A stretch of DNA of 64,000 nt from Sphingobacterium spiritivorum (GCF_016725325.1 NZ_CP068083.1:4650001-4714000); one strand, 5' to 3'; shown: positions 43,444-53,674, numbered from the stretch's first letter. The notes: generated by a model from the sequence alone, not told the origin. A program made the numbers and translations.

Positions 43444-45711
43444 TTATCTTGCTTGATTTTGACGAATGATGTTCAATGCACCACCTGCTTTGAACCAACC
43501 GATCTGCTGTTCATTGTAAGTATGGTTTGCCAGAATCTCTTCCTGCGTACCATCCTCATGGTGAAGCACCAGAGTCAAAGGAGTATTTGGGGCGAATGTA
43601 GTCAGACCAATGATATCGATAGTATCGTTTTCACGGATTTTATCGTAATCTTCTTTATTTGCAAAAGTCAGTCCCAACATACCTTGTTTTTTCAGGTTAG
43701 TCTCATGAATACGGGCAAAAGATTTCACCAGTACTGCACGTACACCCAGATGACGAGGTTCCATTGCAGCATGCTCACGTGATGAACCTTCACCATAGTT
43801 TTCATCACCTACAACAATAGAGCCGATACCTGCAGCTTTGTAATCACGTTGAGTCGCCGGAACCGGACCATATGCACCTGTCAATTGGTTTTTAACCGAG
43901 TCTGTTTTTTCGTTAAAGAAGTTTACAGCTCCGATCAGCATATTATTAGAAATATTGTCCAGATGACCGCGGTATTTCAACCATGGACCAGCCATAGAAA
44001 TATGATCAGTAGTACATTTACCTTTAGCTTTGATCAATAGTTTCAATCCTTTAAGATCTGTACCTTCCCAGGCAGCAAATGGTTCTAATAACTGAAGACG
44101 GTCAGATTCCGGACTTACAGCTACTACTACTGCCGAACCATCAGCAGCCGGAGCCTGATATCCCGGATCATCTACAGCAAATCCTTTAGTTGGCAACTCG
44201 TCACCTACAGGAGGATCCAGTTTTACCTGCTCCCCTTTACTGTTAGTCAGCGTATCTGTCAGCGGATTGAAGCCCAGATCACCGGAAATTGCGATAGCAG
44301 CAACCATTTCAGGAGAAGTTACAAATGCAAACGTATTCGGGTTACCATCAGCACGTTTAGCAAAGTTACGGTTGAAAGAGTGTACAATTGTATTTTTCTC
44401 TTGCTTATCCGCACCTACACGGTCCCACATACCGATACAAGGACCGCAGGCATTGGTAAATATGGTCGCATTTAATTCTTCAAACGTCTGCAACAACCCA
44501 TCACGGTCTGCTGTAAAGCGCACCTGCTCTGATCCCGGGTTAATTCCGAACTCAGCTTTAGTGACCAAACCTTTATCTACGGCTTGTTTAGCAATAGAAG
44601 CAGCTCTTGATAGATCTTCGTAAGAAGAGTTTGTACATGATCCGATCAGTCCCCACTCTACTTTCAAAGGCCATCCGTTTTTCTGAGCCTCTTCACGCAT
44701 ACGTGAAATCGGTGTATACAAATCCGGAGTGAACGGACCGTTAAGACTTGGCTCCAGTTCAGAAAGATTGATTTCGATTACCTGATCAAAATAGGTTTCA
44801 GGATCTGCATATACTTCAGCATCAGCTGTAAGATGTTCTTTAATTGTATTCGCTGCATCAGCTACCTCAGCACGGTCAGTGGCACGTAAATAACGCTCCA
44901 TAGATTCATCATAACCGAAAGTAGAAGTAGTAGCACCGATCTCAGCACCCATATTACAGATTGTACCTTTACCGGTACAAGACATAGAAGTAGCACCTTC
45001 ACCAAAGTATTCAACGATAGCACCAGTACCACCTTTTACAGTCAGGATACCTGCTACTTTCAGGATAACATCTTTTGGAGATGTCCATCCGCTTAGTTTA
45101 CCTGTTAATTTTACACCGATAAGTTTCGGGAATTTAAGCTCCCATGGTAATCCCGCCATTACATCACATGCATCCGCACCACCAACACCGATAGCGATCA
45201 TACCAAGACCTCCGGCATTTACCGTATGCGAATCCGTGCCGATCATCATACCACCCGGAAAAGCATAGTTTTCCAGTACTACCTGGTGAATGATACCTGC
45301 ACCTGGTTTCCAGAAACCAATACCATATTTGTTTGATACAGAACTTAAGAAATTGAAAACTTCCGAACTTTCCTGTTTTGCACGGGTCAAATCCTTTTCT
45401 GCACCTTCTTTAGCCTGGATCAGGTGATCACAGTGTACTGTAGAAGGAACTGCTACTTTAGGACGTCCCGCCTGCATAAACTGCAACAAGGCCATTTGAG
45501 CTGTTGCATCCTGCATCGCAACACGATCCGGAGCAAAATCAACGTAAGAAGTTCCGCGTTCATATGCCTGAGAAGCATTACCATCCCATAAGTGAGCATA
45601 CAAAATTTTCTCAGATAACGTCAAAGGTTTATTCACCACTTTGCGAGCCGCAGTAATACGCTCGTCATATTGGCTGTACACCTTTTTAATCATTTCTATA
45701 TCAAAAGCCAT
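43444..45711 (-). CDS. acn: Aconitate hydratase
   Basis: 755 residues, the length of the mitochondrial-type aconitase common in Bacteroidota. The three [4Fe-4S] ligands are Cys359 in GSCTNSS and Cys421/Cys424 in ACGPCIG; GTDSHTVNAGG and the C-terminal swivel domain segment GENYGEGSSREHAAMEPRHLG are present. It interconverts citrate and isocitrate in the TCA cycle. The probable promoter is the TATTTTTG at 45785-45778 and a terminator follows. Confidence 0.96.
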   Translation of the reverse strand: MAFDIEMIKKVYSQYDERITAARKVVNKPLTLSEKILYAHLWDGNASQAYERGTSYVDFAPDRVAMQDATAQMALLQFMQAGRPKVAVPSTVHCDHLIQAKEGAEKDLTRAKQESSEVFNFLSSVSNKYGIGFWKPGAGIIHQVVLENYAFPGGMMIGTDSHTVNAGGLGMIAIGVGGADACDVMAGLPWELKFPKLIGVKLTGKLSGWTSPKDVILKVAGILTVKGGTGAIVEYFGEGATSMSCTGKGTICNMGAEIGATTSTFGYDESMERYLRATDRAEVADAANTIKEHLTADAEVYADPETYFDQVIEINLSELEPSLNGPFTPDLYTPISRMREEAQKNGWPLKVEWGLIGSCTNSSYEDLSRAASIAKQAVDKGLVTKAEFGINPGSEQVRFTADRDGLLQTFEELNATIFTNACGPCIGMWDRVGADKQEKNTIVHSFNRNFAKRADGNPNTFAFVTSPEMVAAIAISGDLGFNPLTDTLTNSKGEQVKLDPPVGDELPTKGFAVDDPGYQAPAADGSAVVVAVSPESDRLQLLEPFAAWEGTDLKGLKLLIKAKGKCTTDHISMAGPWLKYRGHLDNISNNMLIGAVNFFNEKTDSVKNQLTGAYGPVPATQRDYKAAGIGSIVVGDENYGEGSSREHAAMEPRHLGVRAVLVKSFARIHETNLKKQGMLGLTFANKEDYDKIRENDTIDIIGLTTFAPNTPLTLVLHHEDGTQEEILANHTYNEQQIGWFKAGGALNIIRQNQAR

Positions 45712-46014
45712 TTGTTTATTATTTTAATTTACTTCAACAGAAATGCTTACCGAAATAAGCTTTATTTAAAATTTGTACAAAAATACAAAAATTCATAGCC
45801 AAATATGACTTTTAAGCCCCCTCAGCTTAATTTGGAAAAATTCTAAACAAATTATAAAGCAAAAGACTTAAAAATATAAAATACTCATTACCAATGAATT
45901 AAAACAAATACAGATTTAATAATCCCGACATCAATTTTATCACCTCAAAGTAATTAATCATTAACTATATAAAACAACTCATAAAAAAAGAGCCTTTCTT
46001 CGGAAAGGCTCTTT
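45712..46014. promoter_or_regulatory. Gap between acn and rpe: acn -7 box and rpe terminator
   Basis: On the minus strand, TATTTTTG (45785-45778) matches TAnnTTTG and gives a leader of about 60 nt for acn. At 45987-46014 a 12-bp stem closed by a TTCG tetraloop, with a T run on its minus-strand side, terminates rpe. The remaining bases are AT-rich with no gene visible. Confidence 0.6.
45983..46014 (-). terminator. Rho-independent terminator of rpe with TTCG tetraloop
   Basis: AAAGAGCCTTTC-ttcg-GAAAGGCTCTTT, 12-bp perfect stem; minus-strand transcript continues with TTTTTTTAT. It ends transcription 24 bp after the rpe stop. Confidence 0.88.
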
Positions 46015-46037
46015 CATTAATCTTTTCTGTTGCAGAC

Positions 46038-46718
46038 TTATATCTGTTGCAATTGCGGATCAACAGCTTTAAGATCAGCAATGGTTTGCGTAGGATTCTC
46101 AGCAGCAAATACAGAACTTCCGGCTACCAACACGTCCGCTCCTGCACGAAGTAAAGCTCCGATATTCTGATGCCCTACTCCCCCGTCTATCTCAATCAGC
46201 AGGTTGTCATTGACTCCGGCTGCCAGCATACGCAGTTCTTTTATTTTATTATAGGTCTGTTCGATAAATTTCTGTCCGCCGAATCCCGGATTGACAGACA
46301 TCAGACATACCAGATCAATATCGTGAATAACGTCTTTCAATAAAGAAACAGGAGTATGGGGATTCAACGCTACCCCTGCCTTACATCCCAGCTCCTTAAT
46401 GGCAGCAAGCGTTCTGTGCAGATGCGTACATGCCTCATAATGAACCGTAATGACAGCTGCACCTGAATCCTTACATACTTTGAGGTAACGATCAGGATCT
46501 ACTATCATCAGGTGTACATCCAGTGGTTTGGTTGCGTGTTTTGCAATAGCCTGCATAACCGGAAACCCAAATGAAATATTAGGAACGAATACACCATCCA
46601 TGATATCAATGTGAAACCAATCTGCTTCACTGTTGTTTACCATTTGAATATCATCATACAGTTTGGCGAAATCTGCTGCAAGCACCGAAGGTGCAATAAG
46701 GTGTTTTTGAAGAGACAT
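46038..46718 (-). CDS. rpe: Ribulose-phosphate 3-epimerase
   Basis: 226 residues, normal length. TIM-barrel signatures: APSVLAADFAKL (8-19), HIDIMDGVFVPNISFG (about 37-52), DVHLMI, and EIDGGV near 176, with metal ligands His/Asp visible in these motifs. It interconverts ribulose-5-P and xylulose-5-P in the pentose phosphate pathway. Its likely -7 box is at 46745-46752. Confidence 0.96.
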   Translation of the reverse strand: MSLQKHLIAPSVLAADFAKLYDDIQMVNNSEADWFHIDIMDGVFVPNISFGFPVMQAIAKHATKPLDVHLMIVDPDRYLKVCKDSGAAVITVHYEACTHLHRTLAAIKELGCKAGVALNPHTPVSLLKDVIHDIDLVCLMSVNPGFGGQKFIEQTYNKIKELRMLAAGVNDNLLIEIDGGVGHQNIGALLRAGADVLVAGSSVFAAENPTQTIADLKAVDPQLQQI

Positions 46719-46744
46719 TAATTCTATAATTTTATTATATCCCG

Positions 46745-46752
46745 CAAAGATA
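46745..46752 (-). promoter_or_regulatory. Putative -7 box of rpe
   Basis: On the minus strand TATCTTTG fits TAnnTTTG exactly, 27 bp before the rpe ATG. No convincing -33 element at the usual distance. Confidence 0.45.
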
Positions 46753-46845
46753 CGGAAGTCTGCAGGATATCCGAATCTTTAATCAAAAAACTGAATATTA
46801 GCAGACAAACCCAAACCGGAATCTCCGAAAGACTCAAATATTAAT

Positions 46846-46853
46846 TACATTTG
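46846..46853 (+). promoter_or_regulatory. Putative -7 box of the PgpH-like gene
   Basis: TACATTTG fits TAnnTTTG and lies 28 bp before the GTG start at 46881. Confidence 0.4.
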
Positions 46854-46880
46854 TTTCTGAATAAAGCAAATTGACATCCT

Positions 46881-49010
46881 GTGGCGAGATTAAAAATTAA
46901 ATATCAACGAGAACAATCCGAAAAAAATGCAATACTGATCAAGTATGGAATGGTCTTACTGACTATTGTACTGATCTGCATATTCTTACCTAAGCAGCCC
47001 CGATTCCGTTACGAATTTGAAAAAGGTAAAGTATGGAATCACGACAATCTGATTTCTCCTTATAATTTTGCAGTCTTAAAGACACAGGAAGAACTTAATC
47101 TCGACCGCAAAAACATCCTTCACACTATACAGCCGATTTACAACCTGAATACAAGTACGGCCAAGGAGCAAATCGATCAGTTCAATACGGACCTGGCTGA
47201 AAAATGGCAAACCAGTCAGATGGACTCACTCAAAGATAACATGGCCGATTACAGAGCTGTAGGTTCGGATCTTCTTTCCCGTATATATTCCAAAGGAGTC
47301 ATATCCCTTAATAACCGCTATCAAAACAGAGATGGTGACAGCGGAAATACTTCGGACGCTTCCAAACAGTACAACTTTACACTTGTCAGTGACAATATTG
47401 CACAACAGAAAAATACAATTGACAGTTACACCATCGAGACCGCTTATAATTATATTGAATTGTCCCTTTCCAGAATGGGCAAAATCACACATAAAAAGTG
47501 GTTGCTGGAACTCCTGAAAAATTACATCACGATCAATTATATCTTTAATGAGAATCTGACCAATAAAATGGAACAGACAGCTCTCGCAAATATCTCAACA
47601 ACAAGAGGTGTCGTACAAAAAGGAGAATTGATAGCAGAAAAAGATAAAATCATCAATAACGAAACGTATCAGCGTCTCGAGTCCCTGCGTAAAGTTTATG
47701 AAGATGAAGCCAAAATCAGCGGCAATCAGAACTACGTAGTACTTGGCCAGTTTATGATTATTTCCCTCTGTATTACTTTGCTGATGGTATTTCTTTATTT
47801 CTTCCGCAAAGACATATACTATAATAACAGGCTCCTGACCATTATATTTATTGTTATCATTTCTATGCTGGGCGTGCTGTCCTGGTGTGTCAATCTTAAA
47901 ATTCCTAGTTTATATTATATCCCTTACTGTGGTGTACCCATCATAATCCGCATCTTGTTTGACACCCGTGTCGCCCTGAATATACATCTGCTGATGGTCC
48001 TTATTGCAGCCTTGTTTGTCCCTAACAGTTACGAATTTGTGTTTCTTCAGTTTGTGACCGGAATGGTATCGATTTACAGCATAAAAACCCTGGTCAAACG
48101 GGAACAGTTTCTGATTTCAAGTCTTATTATATTAGCAACATATCTGGTTGCTTATATTGGTCTCGGACTGACGCGTAACGGATCATTCAGTAATATATAC
48201 TGGAGCGAAATTGCGCCTTTTATTGTGAGTGTGGGTCTTACCCTGCTCGCTTATCCGCTGATATACGCTTTTGAACGTCTGTTTGGTATTGTCTCTGACC
48301 TTACTCTTATGGAACTGACCAACAGTAATTCCAAGTTATTACGGGAATTATCGCTGAAAGCACCGGGCACTTTCCAGCATTCCTTACAGGTCGCCAATCT
48401 GGCTGAAGCCGCAATCTATAAGATTGGCGGAAATCCGCTTATGGTGAGAGCAGGTGCCTTGTACCATGATGTAGGCAAGATGATCAATCCACAGTACTTT
48501 ATCGAAAACCAGATTTCAGGCCACAATCCGCATGACGAACTGACTCCTGAGCAGAGTGCTCAGGTCATTATATCACATGTTCTCAAAGGAATCGAAATAG
48601 CACGCAAAAATCTGCTTCCTGAAGTAGTGGTAGACTTTATCAAAACACATCACGGCACAACCCGCGTAGATTATTTTTATAACATGTTTATCAAGAACAA
48701 TCCGGATAAGCTGGTAGATGAATCCCTGTTCCGTTATCCGGGTCCTATTCCCTTCTCAAAAGAGACAGCGGTATTGATGATGGCCGATTCGGTCGAAGCT
48801 GCCTCACGCAGTATGAAGGAACATACCGAACAATCTATTAATGATCTTGTCGATAAAATTATCGATCATAAAGTAGCTCAACGCCAGTTTATCGACAGTA
48901 ATATTACAATGAAAGATATTACAGAAGCTGCACGCATATTTAAGTCCATGTTGAAGAGTATTTACCATGTGCGCATCGATTACGATCTGAGCAAAAAAAA
49001 ATCTGATTAA
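46881..49010 (+). CDS. pgpH: PgpH/YqfF-type 7TM-HD phosphohydrolase
   Basis: 709 residues starting at GTG (no in-frame ATG nearby gives the conserved N-terminus MARLKIKYQR). One N-terminal helix, an extracytoplasmic 7TMR-HDED domain to about residue 285, seven membrane helices, then a C-terminal HD domain with LYHDVGKM (His529-Asp530) and HHGTTRV. Family members such as Listeria PgpH hydrolyse c-di-AMP. That activity is a family inference. A tRNA-Ser gene follows 124 bp downstream. Confidence 0.9.
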   Translation: MARLKIKYQREQSEKNAILIKYGMVLLTIVLICIFLPKQPRFRYEFEKGKVWNHDNLISPYNFAVLKTQEELNLDRKNILHTIQPIYNLNTSTAKEQIDQFNTDLAEKWQTSQMDSLKDNMADYRAVGSDLLSRIYSKGVISLNNRYQNRDGDSGNTSDASKQYNFTLVSDNIAQQKNTIDSYTIETAYNYIELSLSRMGKITHKKWLLELLKNYITINYIFNENLTNKMEQTALANISTTRGVVQKGELIAEKDKIINNETYQRLESLRKVYEDEAKISGNQNYVVLGQFMIISLCITLLMVFLYFFRKDIYYNNRLLTIIFIVIISMLGVLSWCVNLKIPSLYYIPYCGVPIIIRILFDTRVALNIHLLMVLIAALFVPNSYEFVFLQFVTGMVSIYSIKTLVKREQFLISSLIILATYLVAYIGLGLTRNGSFSNIYWSEIAPFIVSVGLTLLAYPLIYAFERLFGIVSDLTLMELTNSNSKLLRELSLKAPGTFQHSLQVANLAEAAIYKIGGNPLMVRAGALYHDVGKMINPQYFIENQISGHNPHDELTPEQSAQVIISHVLKGIEIARKNLLPEVVVDFIKTHHGTTRVDYFYNMFIKNNPDKLVDESLFRYPGPIPFSKETAVLMMADSVEAASRSMKEHTEQSINDLVDKIIDHKVAQRQFIDSNITMKDITEAARIFKSMLKSIYHVRIDYDLSKKKSD

Positions 49011-49134
49011 TTATATTTCAGAAACAAATTGAACCTCAGAAGTTTATTTAAAAGCTCTTTATTTTTTTTCAAAAAAAGCGTTTAGAGGCTTTGCAGAATG
49101 AAATATTAGCGTTATGTTTGCATCGTTGAAACAC

Positions 49135-49276
<142 letters not shown>

Positions 49277-49324
49277 TTTTTTTATCTTGTAGAATTATTA
49301 TCTGGATTTCAGTAATCGAGGAAT

Positions 49325-49428
49325 AAGAATCCGCCGACGTGAAAACAGCATTTGATATCATCGAAAAGGTGATAAAAAAAGAACAGGCAGATATATCAAG
49401 AGCCTTACTTTCAAAAATGAGCAAATAA
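49325..49428 (+). pseudogene. Possible C-terminal gene remnant inside the direct-repeat segment
   Basis: A helical 33-residue coding-like stretch (VKTAFDIIEKVIKKEQADIS, then RALLSKMSK and a stop) follows an in-frame stop, with no start codon or upstream domain. It reads like the tail of a truncated gene left by the event that made the 55-bp repeats. Family not recognised. Confidence 0.35.
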
Positions 49429-49438
49429 AACACATGAT

Positions 49439-49885
49439 ATGGATAAATATAGTTTTCAATACAGCATTAGCTTTCAGCGGTATTTACAGGTTGCCCTCAC
49501 AGCAGTAGCCTTTCTCTGGATGACTAGCGCAGCCTTTGCCCAACAAAAGGATATGATTATCCGCATTTCAGAAATCGAGATACATCCGGAACATTTGGAA
49601 GAATACAAGGCTATCCTTAAATACGAAGCAGAAGCATCCGTAAGGCTGGAGACGGGCGTTGTTGCTATATTTCCGATGTACCAAAAGGATAATCCGACCC
49701 AGGTGCGGATATTGGAAATGTACGAAGACCAAAAAGCCTATCAGGCGCATTTGAAGACCGAACACTTCCAGAAGTACAAGACAACCACGCTGCACATGGT
49801 CAAGTCGTTGAAGCTAATGGATATGGAAGCTATCGACCTTGAAGCAGCATCCGGTATTTTCAAGAAGTTAAAGGAAAGGCATTAG
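49439..49885 (+). CDS. Secreted antibiotic-biosynthesis-monooxygenase (ABM) domain protein
   Basis: 148 residues: N-terminal signal (ALTAVAFLWMTSAAFAQ) and an ABM ferredoxin-like domain (IIRISEIEIHPEHLEEYKAI, RILEMYEDQKAYQAHLKTEH). Family members are small quinol or aromatic monooxygenases acting without cofactor. Here it would work in the periplasm. It lies between the 55-bp direct repeats next to tRNA-Ser and is the only intact gene there, suggesting it arrived with that segment. Confidence 0.82.
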   Translation: MDKYSFQYSISFQRYLQVALTAVAFLWMTSAAFAQQKDMIIRISEIEIHPEHLEEYKAILKYEAEASVRLETGVVAIFPMYQKDNPTQVRILEMYEDQKAYQAHLKTEHFQKYKTTTLHMVKSLKLMDMEAIDLEAASGIFKKLKERH

Positions 49886-49986
49886 ATTAAAGCTGATACT
49901 TTTCTGAATGAATTTCCAATTATTCAGGGTTATCAAAAAACGTCAAAAGCGCTATCAAATGTTCGACTGACATCCTTTTCAACCTT

Positions 49987-50041
49987 CACAATATTAAAAA
50001 GAGTCCAATGCAAATTGGACTCTTTTTTTGTATACTCAATC
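49987..50041. repeat. 55-bp direct repeat, copy B
   Basis: 54 of 55 bases identical to 49222-49276, including the terminator. The bases before it are not tRNA-like, so only the tRNA downstream flank was duplicated. Confidence 0.9.
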
Positions 50042-50087
50042 CTCCTGCTTCAAAACTATCCTATCCTGTAAGGCTTTTTACGGCAGA

Positions 50088-50999
50088 TTAAACAAATGTT
50101 TCGTTAACCAGCTCCATATTCACCATTGCTCCGGTCAAATTTCCTGAACTAACGGCAATGGCTACGGAACGCATCATAGAAGTACTATCACCGCAGGCAA
50201 ATACACCTTCAATATTTGTTTTCTGCAGATTATCAACCTCGATATAACCCTGTTCGGTTAGTACACATCCCAGCTGTTCTGCAATAGCACAATTCTGTAC
50301 AAACGGAAGAGCAGCATATACAGCTTTGAAGTCCATTCTCGTTCCATCTTCAAAAACAATATTCCTAATCTGTCCGTTTAAATGTTCGACTTCGATAACC
50401 TTTTTTTCTATAACAGGGATATTATGCTTCTCTAGTTTTGCTTTTTGTTCGGTTTCGAACTCAGCCGGACCAGATGTTAAGATTGTAAGATCTTTAGTGA
50501 GATTATTTATCAAAGAAGCCATATGAAAAGCTCTGTCTCCATTGGCTAAAATTCCAGTTTTTTCATTACGATATTCGTATCCATGGCAATAAGGACAATG
50601 GATTACAGAAATACCCCATGATTCTGAAAAACCATTTATATCGGGCATTATATCCTTTATTCCGGCGGCCAAAATAAGTCTTCGGCTACTGAATTTCTCT
50701 CCTGTACTTGTTGTTATTATAAATCCGGCATCTGTTTTCTCTCCATTGACAGCTTCGCCTTGATAAAATGCTACAGTTGGATATTGTTCCACCTGTTCTC
50801 TGGCTATCCGGGATATCTCCTGAGGTGTTTTTCCATCCTGAGTCAGGAAGTTCTGCGAATGTGGAGTCTGACGGTTACAGGGCTTCCCGGTATCTATTAT
50901 TAATACATTTCGTAAGGAACGTCCCAGGCTCATAGCAGATGATAATCCGGCATAGCTTCCTCCGATAATAATTACATCAAACAATTTATCTGTTTTCAT
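50088..50999 (-). CDS. Thioredoxin-reductase-like FAD/NAD(P) oxidoreductase
   Basis: 303 residues. FAD loop IIIGGSYAGLSSAMSLGRS at 10-28, CPYC in VIHCPYCHGYE near residue 137, and C-terminal FAD motif EGVFACGDST. The NAD(P) loop is degenerate (GILANGDRAF). Short TrxB-like proteins of this type are widespread in Bacteroidota and need not reduce thioredoxin. The gene is alone, with an adjacent 100-bp gap on each side. Confidence 0.85.
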   Translation of the reverse strand: MKTDKLFDVIIIGGSYAGLSSAMSLGRSLRNVLIIDTGKPCNRQTPHSQNFLTQDGKTPQEISRIAREQVEQYPTVAFYQGEAVNGEKTDAGFIITTSTGEKFSSRRLILAAGIKDIMPDINGFSESWGISVIHCPYCHGYEYRNEKTGILANGDRAFHMASLINNLTKDLTILTSGPAEFETEQKAKLEKHNIPVIEKKVIEVEHLNGQIRNIVFEDGTRMDFKAVYAALPFVQNCAIAEQLGCVLTEQGYIEVDNLQKTNIEGVFACGDSTSMMRSVAIAVSSGNLTGAMVNMELVNETFV

Positions 51000-51123
51000 T
51001 TTTTCCTGATTTTAAGTACGAAACGTTTGTGTCTCCATAAAAATAACTAATGTCTTTACGAATGTAACGAAGTAAATGAAGGAATAAAACAATTTATAAT
51101 CGCGGATAAAAATTTAACATGGA

Positions 51124-52002
51124 TTACTTCGCTTCAATATAAGCCAGATTGTAGTACTTATTTGGCTGGAGGTAAATGTTGTTATCCTGAAAATCTAAAA
51201 AAACATTAAACCGCTTTAAAACCTCGTTACCTAAGACATGAATATCCTTTTCCTTAAAAGGTTTATTGGCATTAGCTATTTGTGCGGGGATATTTTTTAA
51301 GGAGTGGCGACCGATTTTCAACATACTCAGATTAGCGGTTACAACCGGAATTTCGTTACCCTGTGCACCTTTCATCAGCACACGTTTTATTTCTTTCATT
51401 TTTTTGTACGGAAATTTTTGGGCAGTCAACAGATCACTGTTGAGCATCAGCGTTCGTTGATATCCGGTATCAAATAATATAGTATCAGTTACGGTTACCC
51501 CGCTTTGCCTGATTTGTGTTTCCATAAAAAACAACTCCTTATAGAAAACAATAGTATGCTTTGAATAGGATTTATCTTTACCTACATTTAATGGCAATTG
51601 CTTGTGTACGACCATTATGCCTTTGTCATAATTAAGTTCAACCGCATTGCCTTTAAACAAATCCCAGCCAAAACGCCCGTCAGTTCCGTGACCACTCAAT
51701 TGCGCATCATAAACTTTGGTGCGATACAAATTCTGACCCAATAGTAATGGATAAGCAGTATTGTAAAGGTTAATTTTTGACTTAAGTTTTGTGGCTATCG
51801 TATTGTTCGTTAAAACAAGCTCAGTAGTGCCCGTATCAAAATTGAGGTTAAGTGTATCTTTTTCATTAAATATTCCTTTCACCGAAATGGTGTTTTGCTC
51901 ATTAATGGCAAGCATCAATGTGTCGCTTACAGGTTTCTCCTGAGCAAATAATGGAGTGGCAAAGAATGCTATTAAAATCGTGAAGATACTATTGTTTTTC
52001 AT
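51124..52002 (-). CDS. Secreted retropepsin-like aspartyl protease
   Basis: 292 residues with a signal peptide (IAFFATPLFAQ). Two catalytic-type motifs, FDTGTTELVL (near 54) and LFDTGYQRTLML (near 175), give both Asp residues in one chain, as in double-lobed bacterial aspartyl proteases. Expected to act in the periplasm or at the cell surface. Substrate unknown. Confidence 0.82.
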   Translation of the reverse strand: MKNNSIFTILIAFFATPLFAQEKPVSDTLMLAINEQNTISVKGIFNEKDTLNLNFDTGTTELVLTNNTIATKLKSKINLYNTAYPLLLGQNLYRTKVYDAQLSGHGTDGRFGWDLFKGNAVELNYDKGIMVVHKQLPLNVGKDKSYSKHTIVFYKELFFMETQIRQSGVTVTDTILFDTGYQRTLMLNSDLLTAQKFPYKKMKEIKRVLMKGAQGNEIPVVTANLSMLKIGRHSLKNIPAQIANANKPFKEKDIHVLGNEVLKRFNVFLDFQDNNIYLQPNKYYNLAYIEAK

Positions 52003-52096
52003 GGAGGATGTTTAATATTGATTACAGGTAAATGTAGTAATTTCCATCAAAACTTTCCAGAGAACGAAGTATCTAAAATTCGATAAAATTATGTAC

Positions 52097-52795
52097 TCAG
52101 GCTGCAACGACCTCTTCGCTATCCCTATTCTTTAAGTTTCTTTTCCGAATTACGAGGGCAGTGACCCATACAGATAACAAAATCAGCAGAATACATATTT
52201 TAATGGTATTCATTTCAGGGAAAAAGTTATTAAGCGAATGAATAGCTGACACAGCCAGTAAAGAAAATGTAATATCAGCAACTTTTCCTATACCCCAGGA
52301 TCCCAACACCAAAATTCCAAAAAACAACAAATTTGAAGATGTCATATCAAAATTCAGATGCCATATAAACCATAATGTTGCAACAAGGAGAATATTCAAA
52401 AATTCAGGTAAGGGTTTTAGTTCGCGTTGTAAAAATCCGCGCCAGCCTATCTCTTCCAAGAGTCCGTATATTAAAATGGCCGAAATAGCCATAAAGGAAA
52501 GCGTTCCTTTCAAAAAATATTCAACGCCTAAAATCAAAACAACAGGAAGCCCCCAGTATAATAAAAAAGGAAGGATTGTGTTTTTATAGTTTCCTTTGAG
52601 TGTCAGTACAGGTTTAATCTTAAAGGCATAAAATACAACCAGAGCTCCAATGGCAGGCCCTGCCCCCTGTAGCAATACTTTTATAAAACTACTGGATACG
52701 CTCTCTAATAAATCCGTTTTATTGGTCAGATAACGAAGGGCAACAGCTACAATATAAAAAGTTAATACAGCTAAATAATTGACTTTATTTTTCAT
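52097..52795 (-). CDS. CPBP-family intramembrane metalloprotease
   Basis: 232 residues, about seven hydrophobic helices. Catalytic motifs EEIGWRG (about 117) and FIWHLNF (about 152) are intact, matching the CAAX/CPBP ABI family. It could process prenylated or membrane peptides; bacterial roles vary and are often unknown. A TACTTTTG -7 box candidate lies at 52827-52820. Confidence 0.88.
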   Translation of the reverse strand: MKNKVNYLAVLTFYIVAVALRYLTNKTDLLESVSSSFIKVLLQGAGPAIGALVVFYAFKIKPVLTLKGNYKNTILPFLLYWGLPVVLILGVEYFLKGTLSFMAISAILIYGLLEEIGWRGFLQRELKPLPEFLNILLVATLWFIWHLNFDMTSSNLLFFGILVLGSWGIGKVADITFSLLAVSAIHSLNNFFPEMNTIKICILLILLSVWVTALVIRKRNLKNRDSEEVVAA

Positions 52796-52875
52796 TTTTT
52801 ATCGGTTTGAATACGGTTTCAAAAGTAGAGATATGATTCCGCTAAAAAATTGACGATAGATAAGAAATGAAGTAT

Positions 52876-53556
52876 TCAGGAAGTTTTTTTTCTGATTCGG
52901 CTCAGACTTTCAGCAGTAATTCCCAGATAAGAGCAAATGATCTTCAATGATGTTCTTTGAAAGACTTCGGGACGTTCCCTTACCAATTTTAGATATCTTT
53001 CTGTTGGAGAAAGTGTCAGCAAATTTATCTGTTCAGATTGTTTACGGATAAACATAGAATCTGAAATGGCTTTACCAATAAAAACACCTGTCGAAGACCT
53101 TAAATAAAGTGCATGTAAATCCGTAAAGCTTATGGACCAGATTACAGACGCTTCCAGAGCCAGCGTCTTGATAACAGTTGATGACTGTGTCAGAAATGAC
53201 AGATAATCACTAAAAATTTGCTTCTCATAATAAAGATTGATACACACCTCTTTTTCCTCAGACAGGACAAAGTGAGCGGCAGAACCGGTAACAAGAATAT
53301 TAATGTACCTTTCCGTTTTATGGTAATCTTTTATTATTTCATTCTTTTCGAATGTACGGAGCTGTACACATTTTGCAAATTCTGTCCAGATATGAATATC
53401 AGCTTTGTAAAAAGGGTCAAATATTTCTTTAATTTTTTCGGCTGTAGGATGTTCCATAGATAAATGCATACATAAATTCTGACTGTTATATTCGTCAGAA
53501 TATGCTGCAAATATAACAGCCATAAACGAATTTGCATCCCCATACGGTCCATACAT
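52876..53556 (-). CDS. Crp/Fnr-family transcriptional regulator
   Basis: 226 residues as called from the first ATG; the conserved domain begins near residue 34 (MEHPTAEKIKEIFDPFY), so starts at 53469 or 53457 would give about 193-197 residues, the usual length. Cyclic-nucleotide-type sensor fold in the N-terminal 140 residues, and a C-terminal winged helix LKIICSYLGITAESLSRIRK. The ligand pocket is not of CRP type. An AGCTATCT/AGATAGCT inverted repeat lies just upstream (53563-53595) and may be its operator. Confidence 0.88.
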   Translation of the reverse strand: MYGPYGDANSFMAVIFAAYSDEYNSQNLCMHLSMEHPTAEKIKEIFDPFYKADIHIWTEFAKCVQLRTFEKNEIIKDYHKTERYINILVTGSAAHFVLSEEKEVCINLYYEKQIFSDYLSFLTQSSTVIKTLALEASVIWSISFTDLHALYLRSSTGVFIGKAISDSMFIRKQSEQINLLTLSPTERYLKLVRERPEVFQRTSLKIICSYLGITAESLSRIRKKTS

Positions 53557-53562
53557 TAAATA

Positions 53563-53595
53563 AGCTATCTAAATATGTACATAAGTGAGATAGCT
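53563..53595. promoter_or_regulatory. Inverted repeat upstream of the Crp/Fnr gene
   Basis: AGCTATCT (53563-53570) and AGATAGCT (53588-53595) form an exact inverted repeat with a 17-bp spacer, just 7 bp upstream of the first possible start. Candidate operator. Confidence 0.35.
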
Positions 53596-53610
53596 ATGTC
53601 TCATCTGAAT

Positions 53611-53642
53611 TAAAAAGAAAAGCCCACTCTTAAAGCGGGCTT
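53611..53642 (-). terminator. Rho-independent terminator of the DUF5694 gene
   Basis: On the minus strand AAGCCCGC...GTGGGCTT (six strong pairs plus an internal mismatch) is followed by TTCTTTTTAATT. Confidence 0.65.
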
Positions 53643-53674
53643 CCAAATTTCATTGAAGAAGACTTTTACTCTTT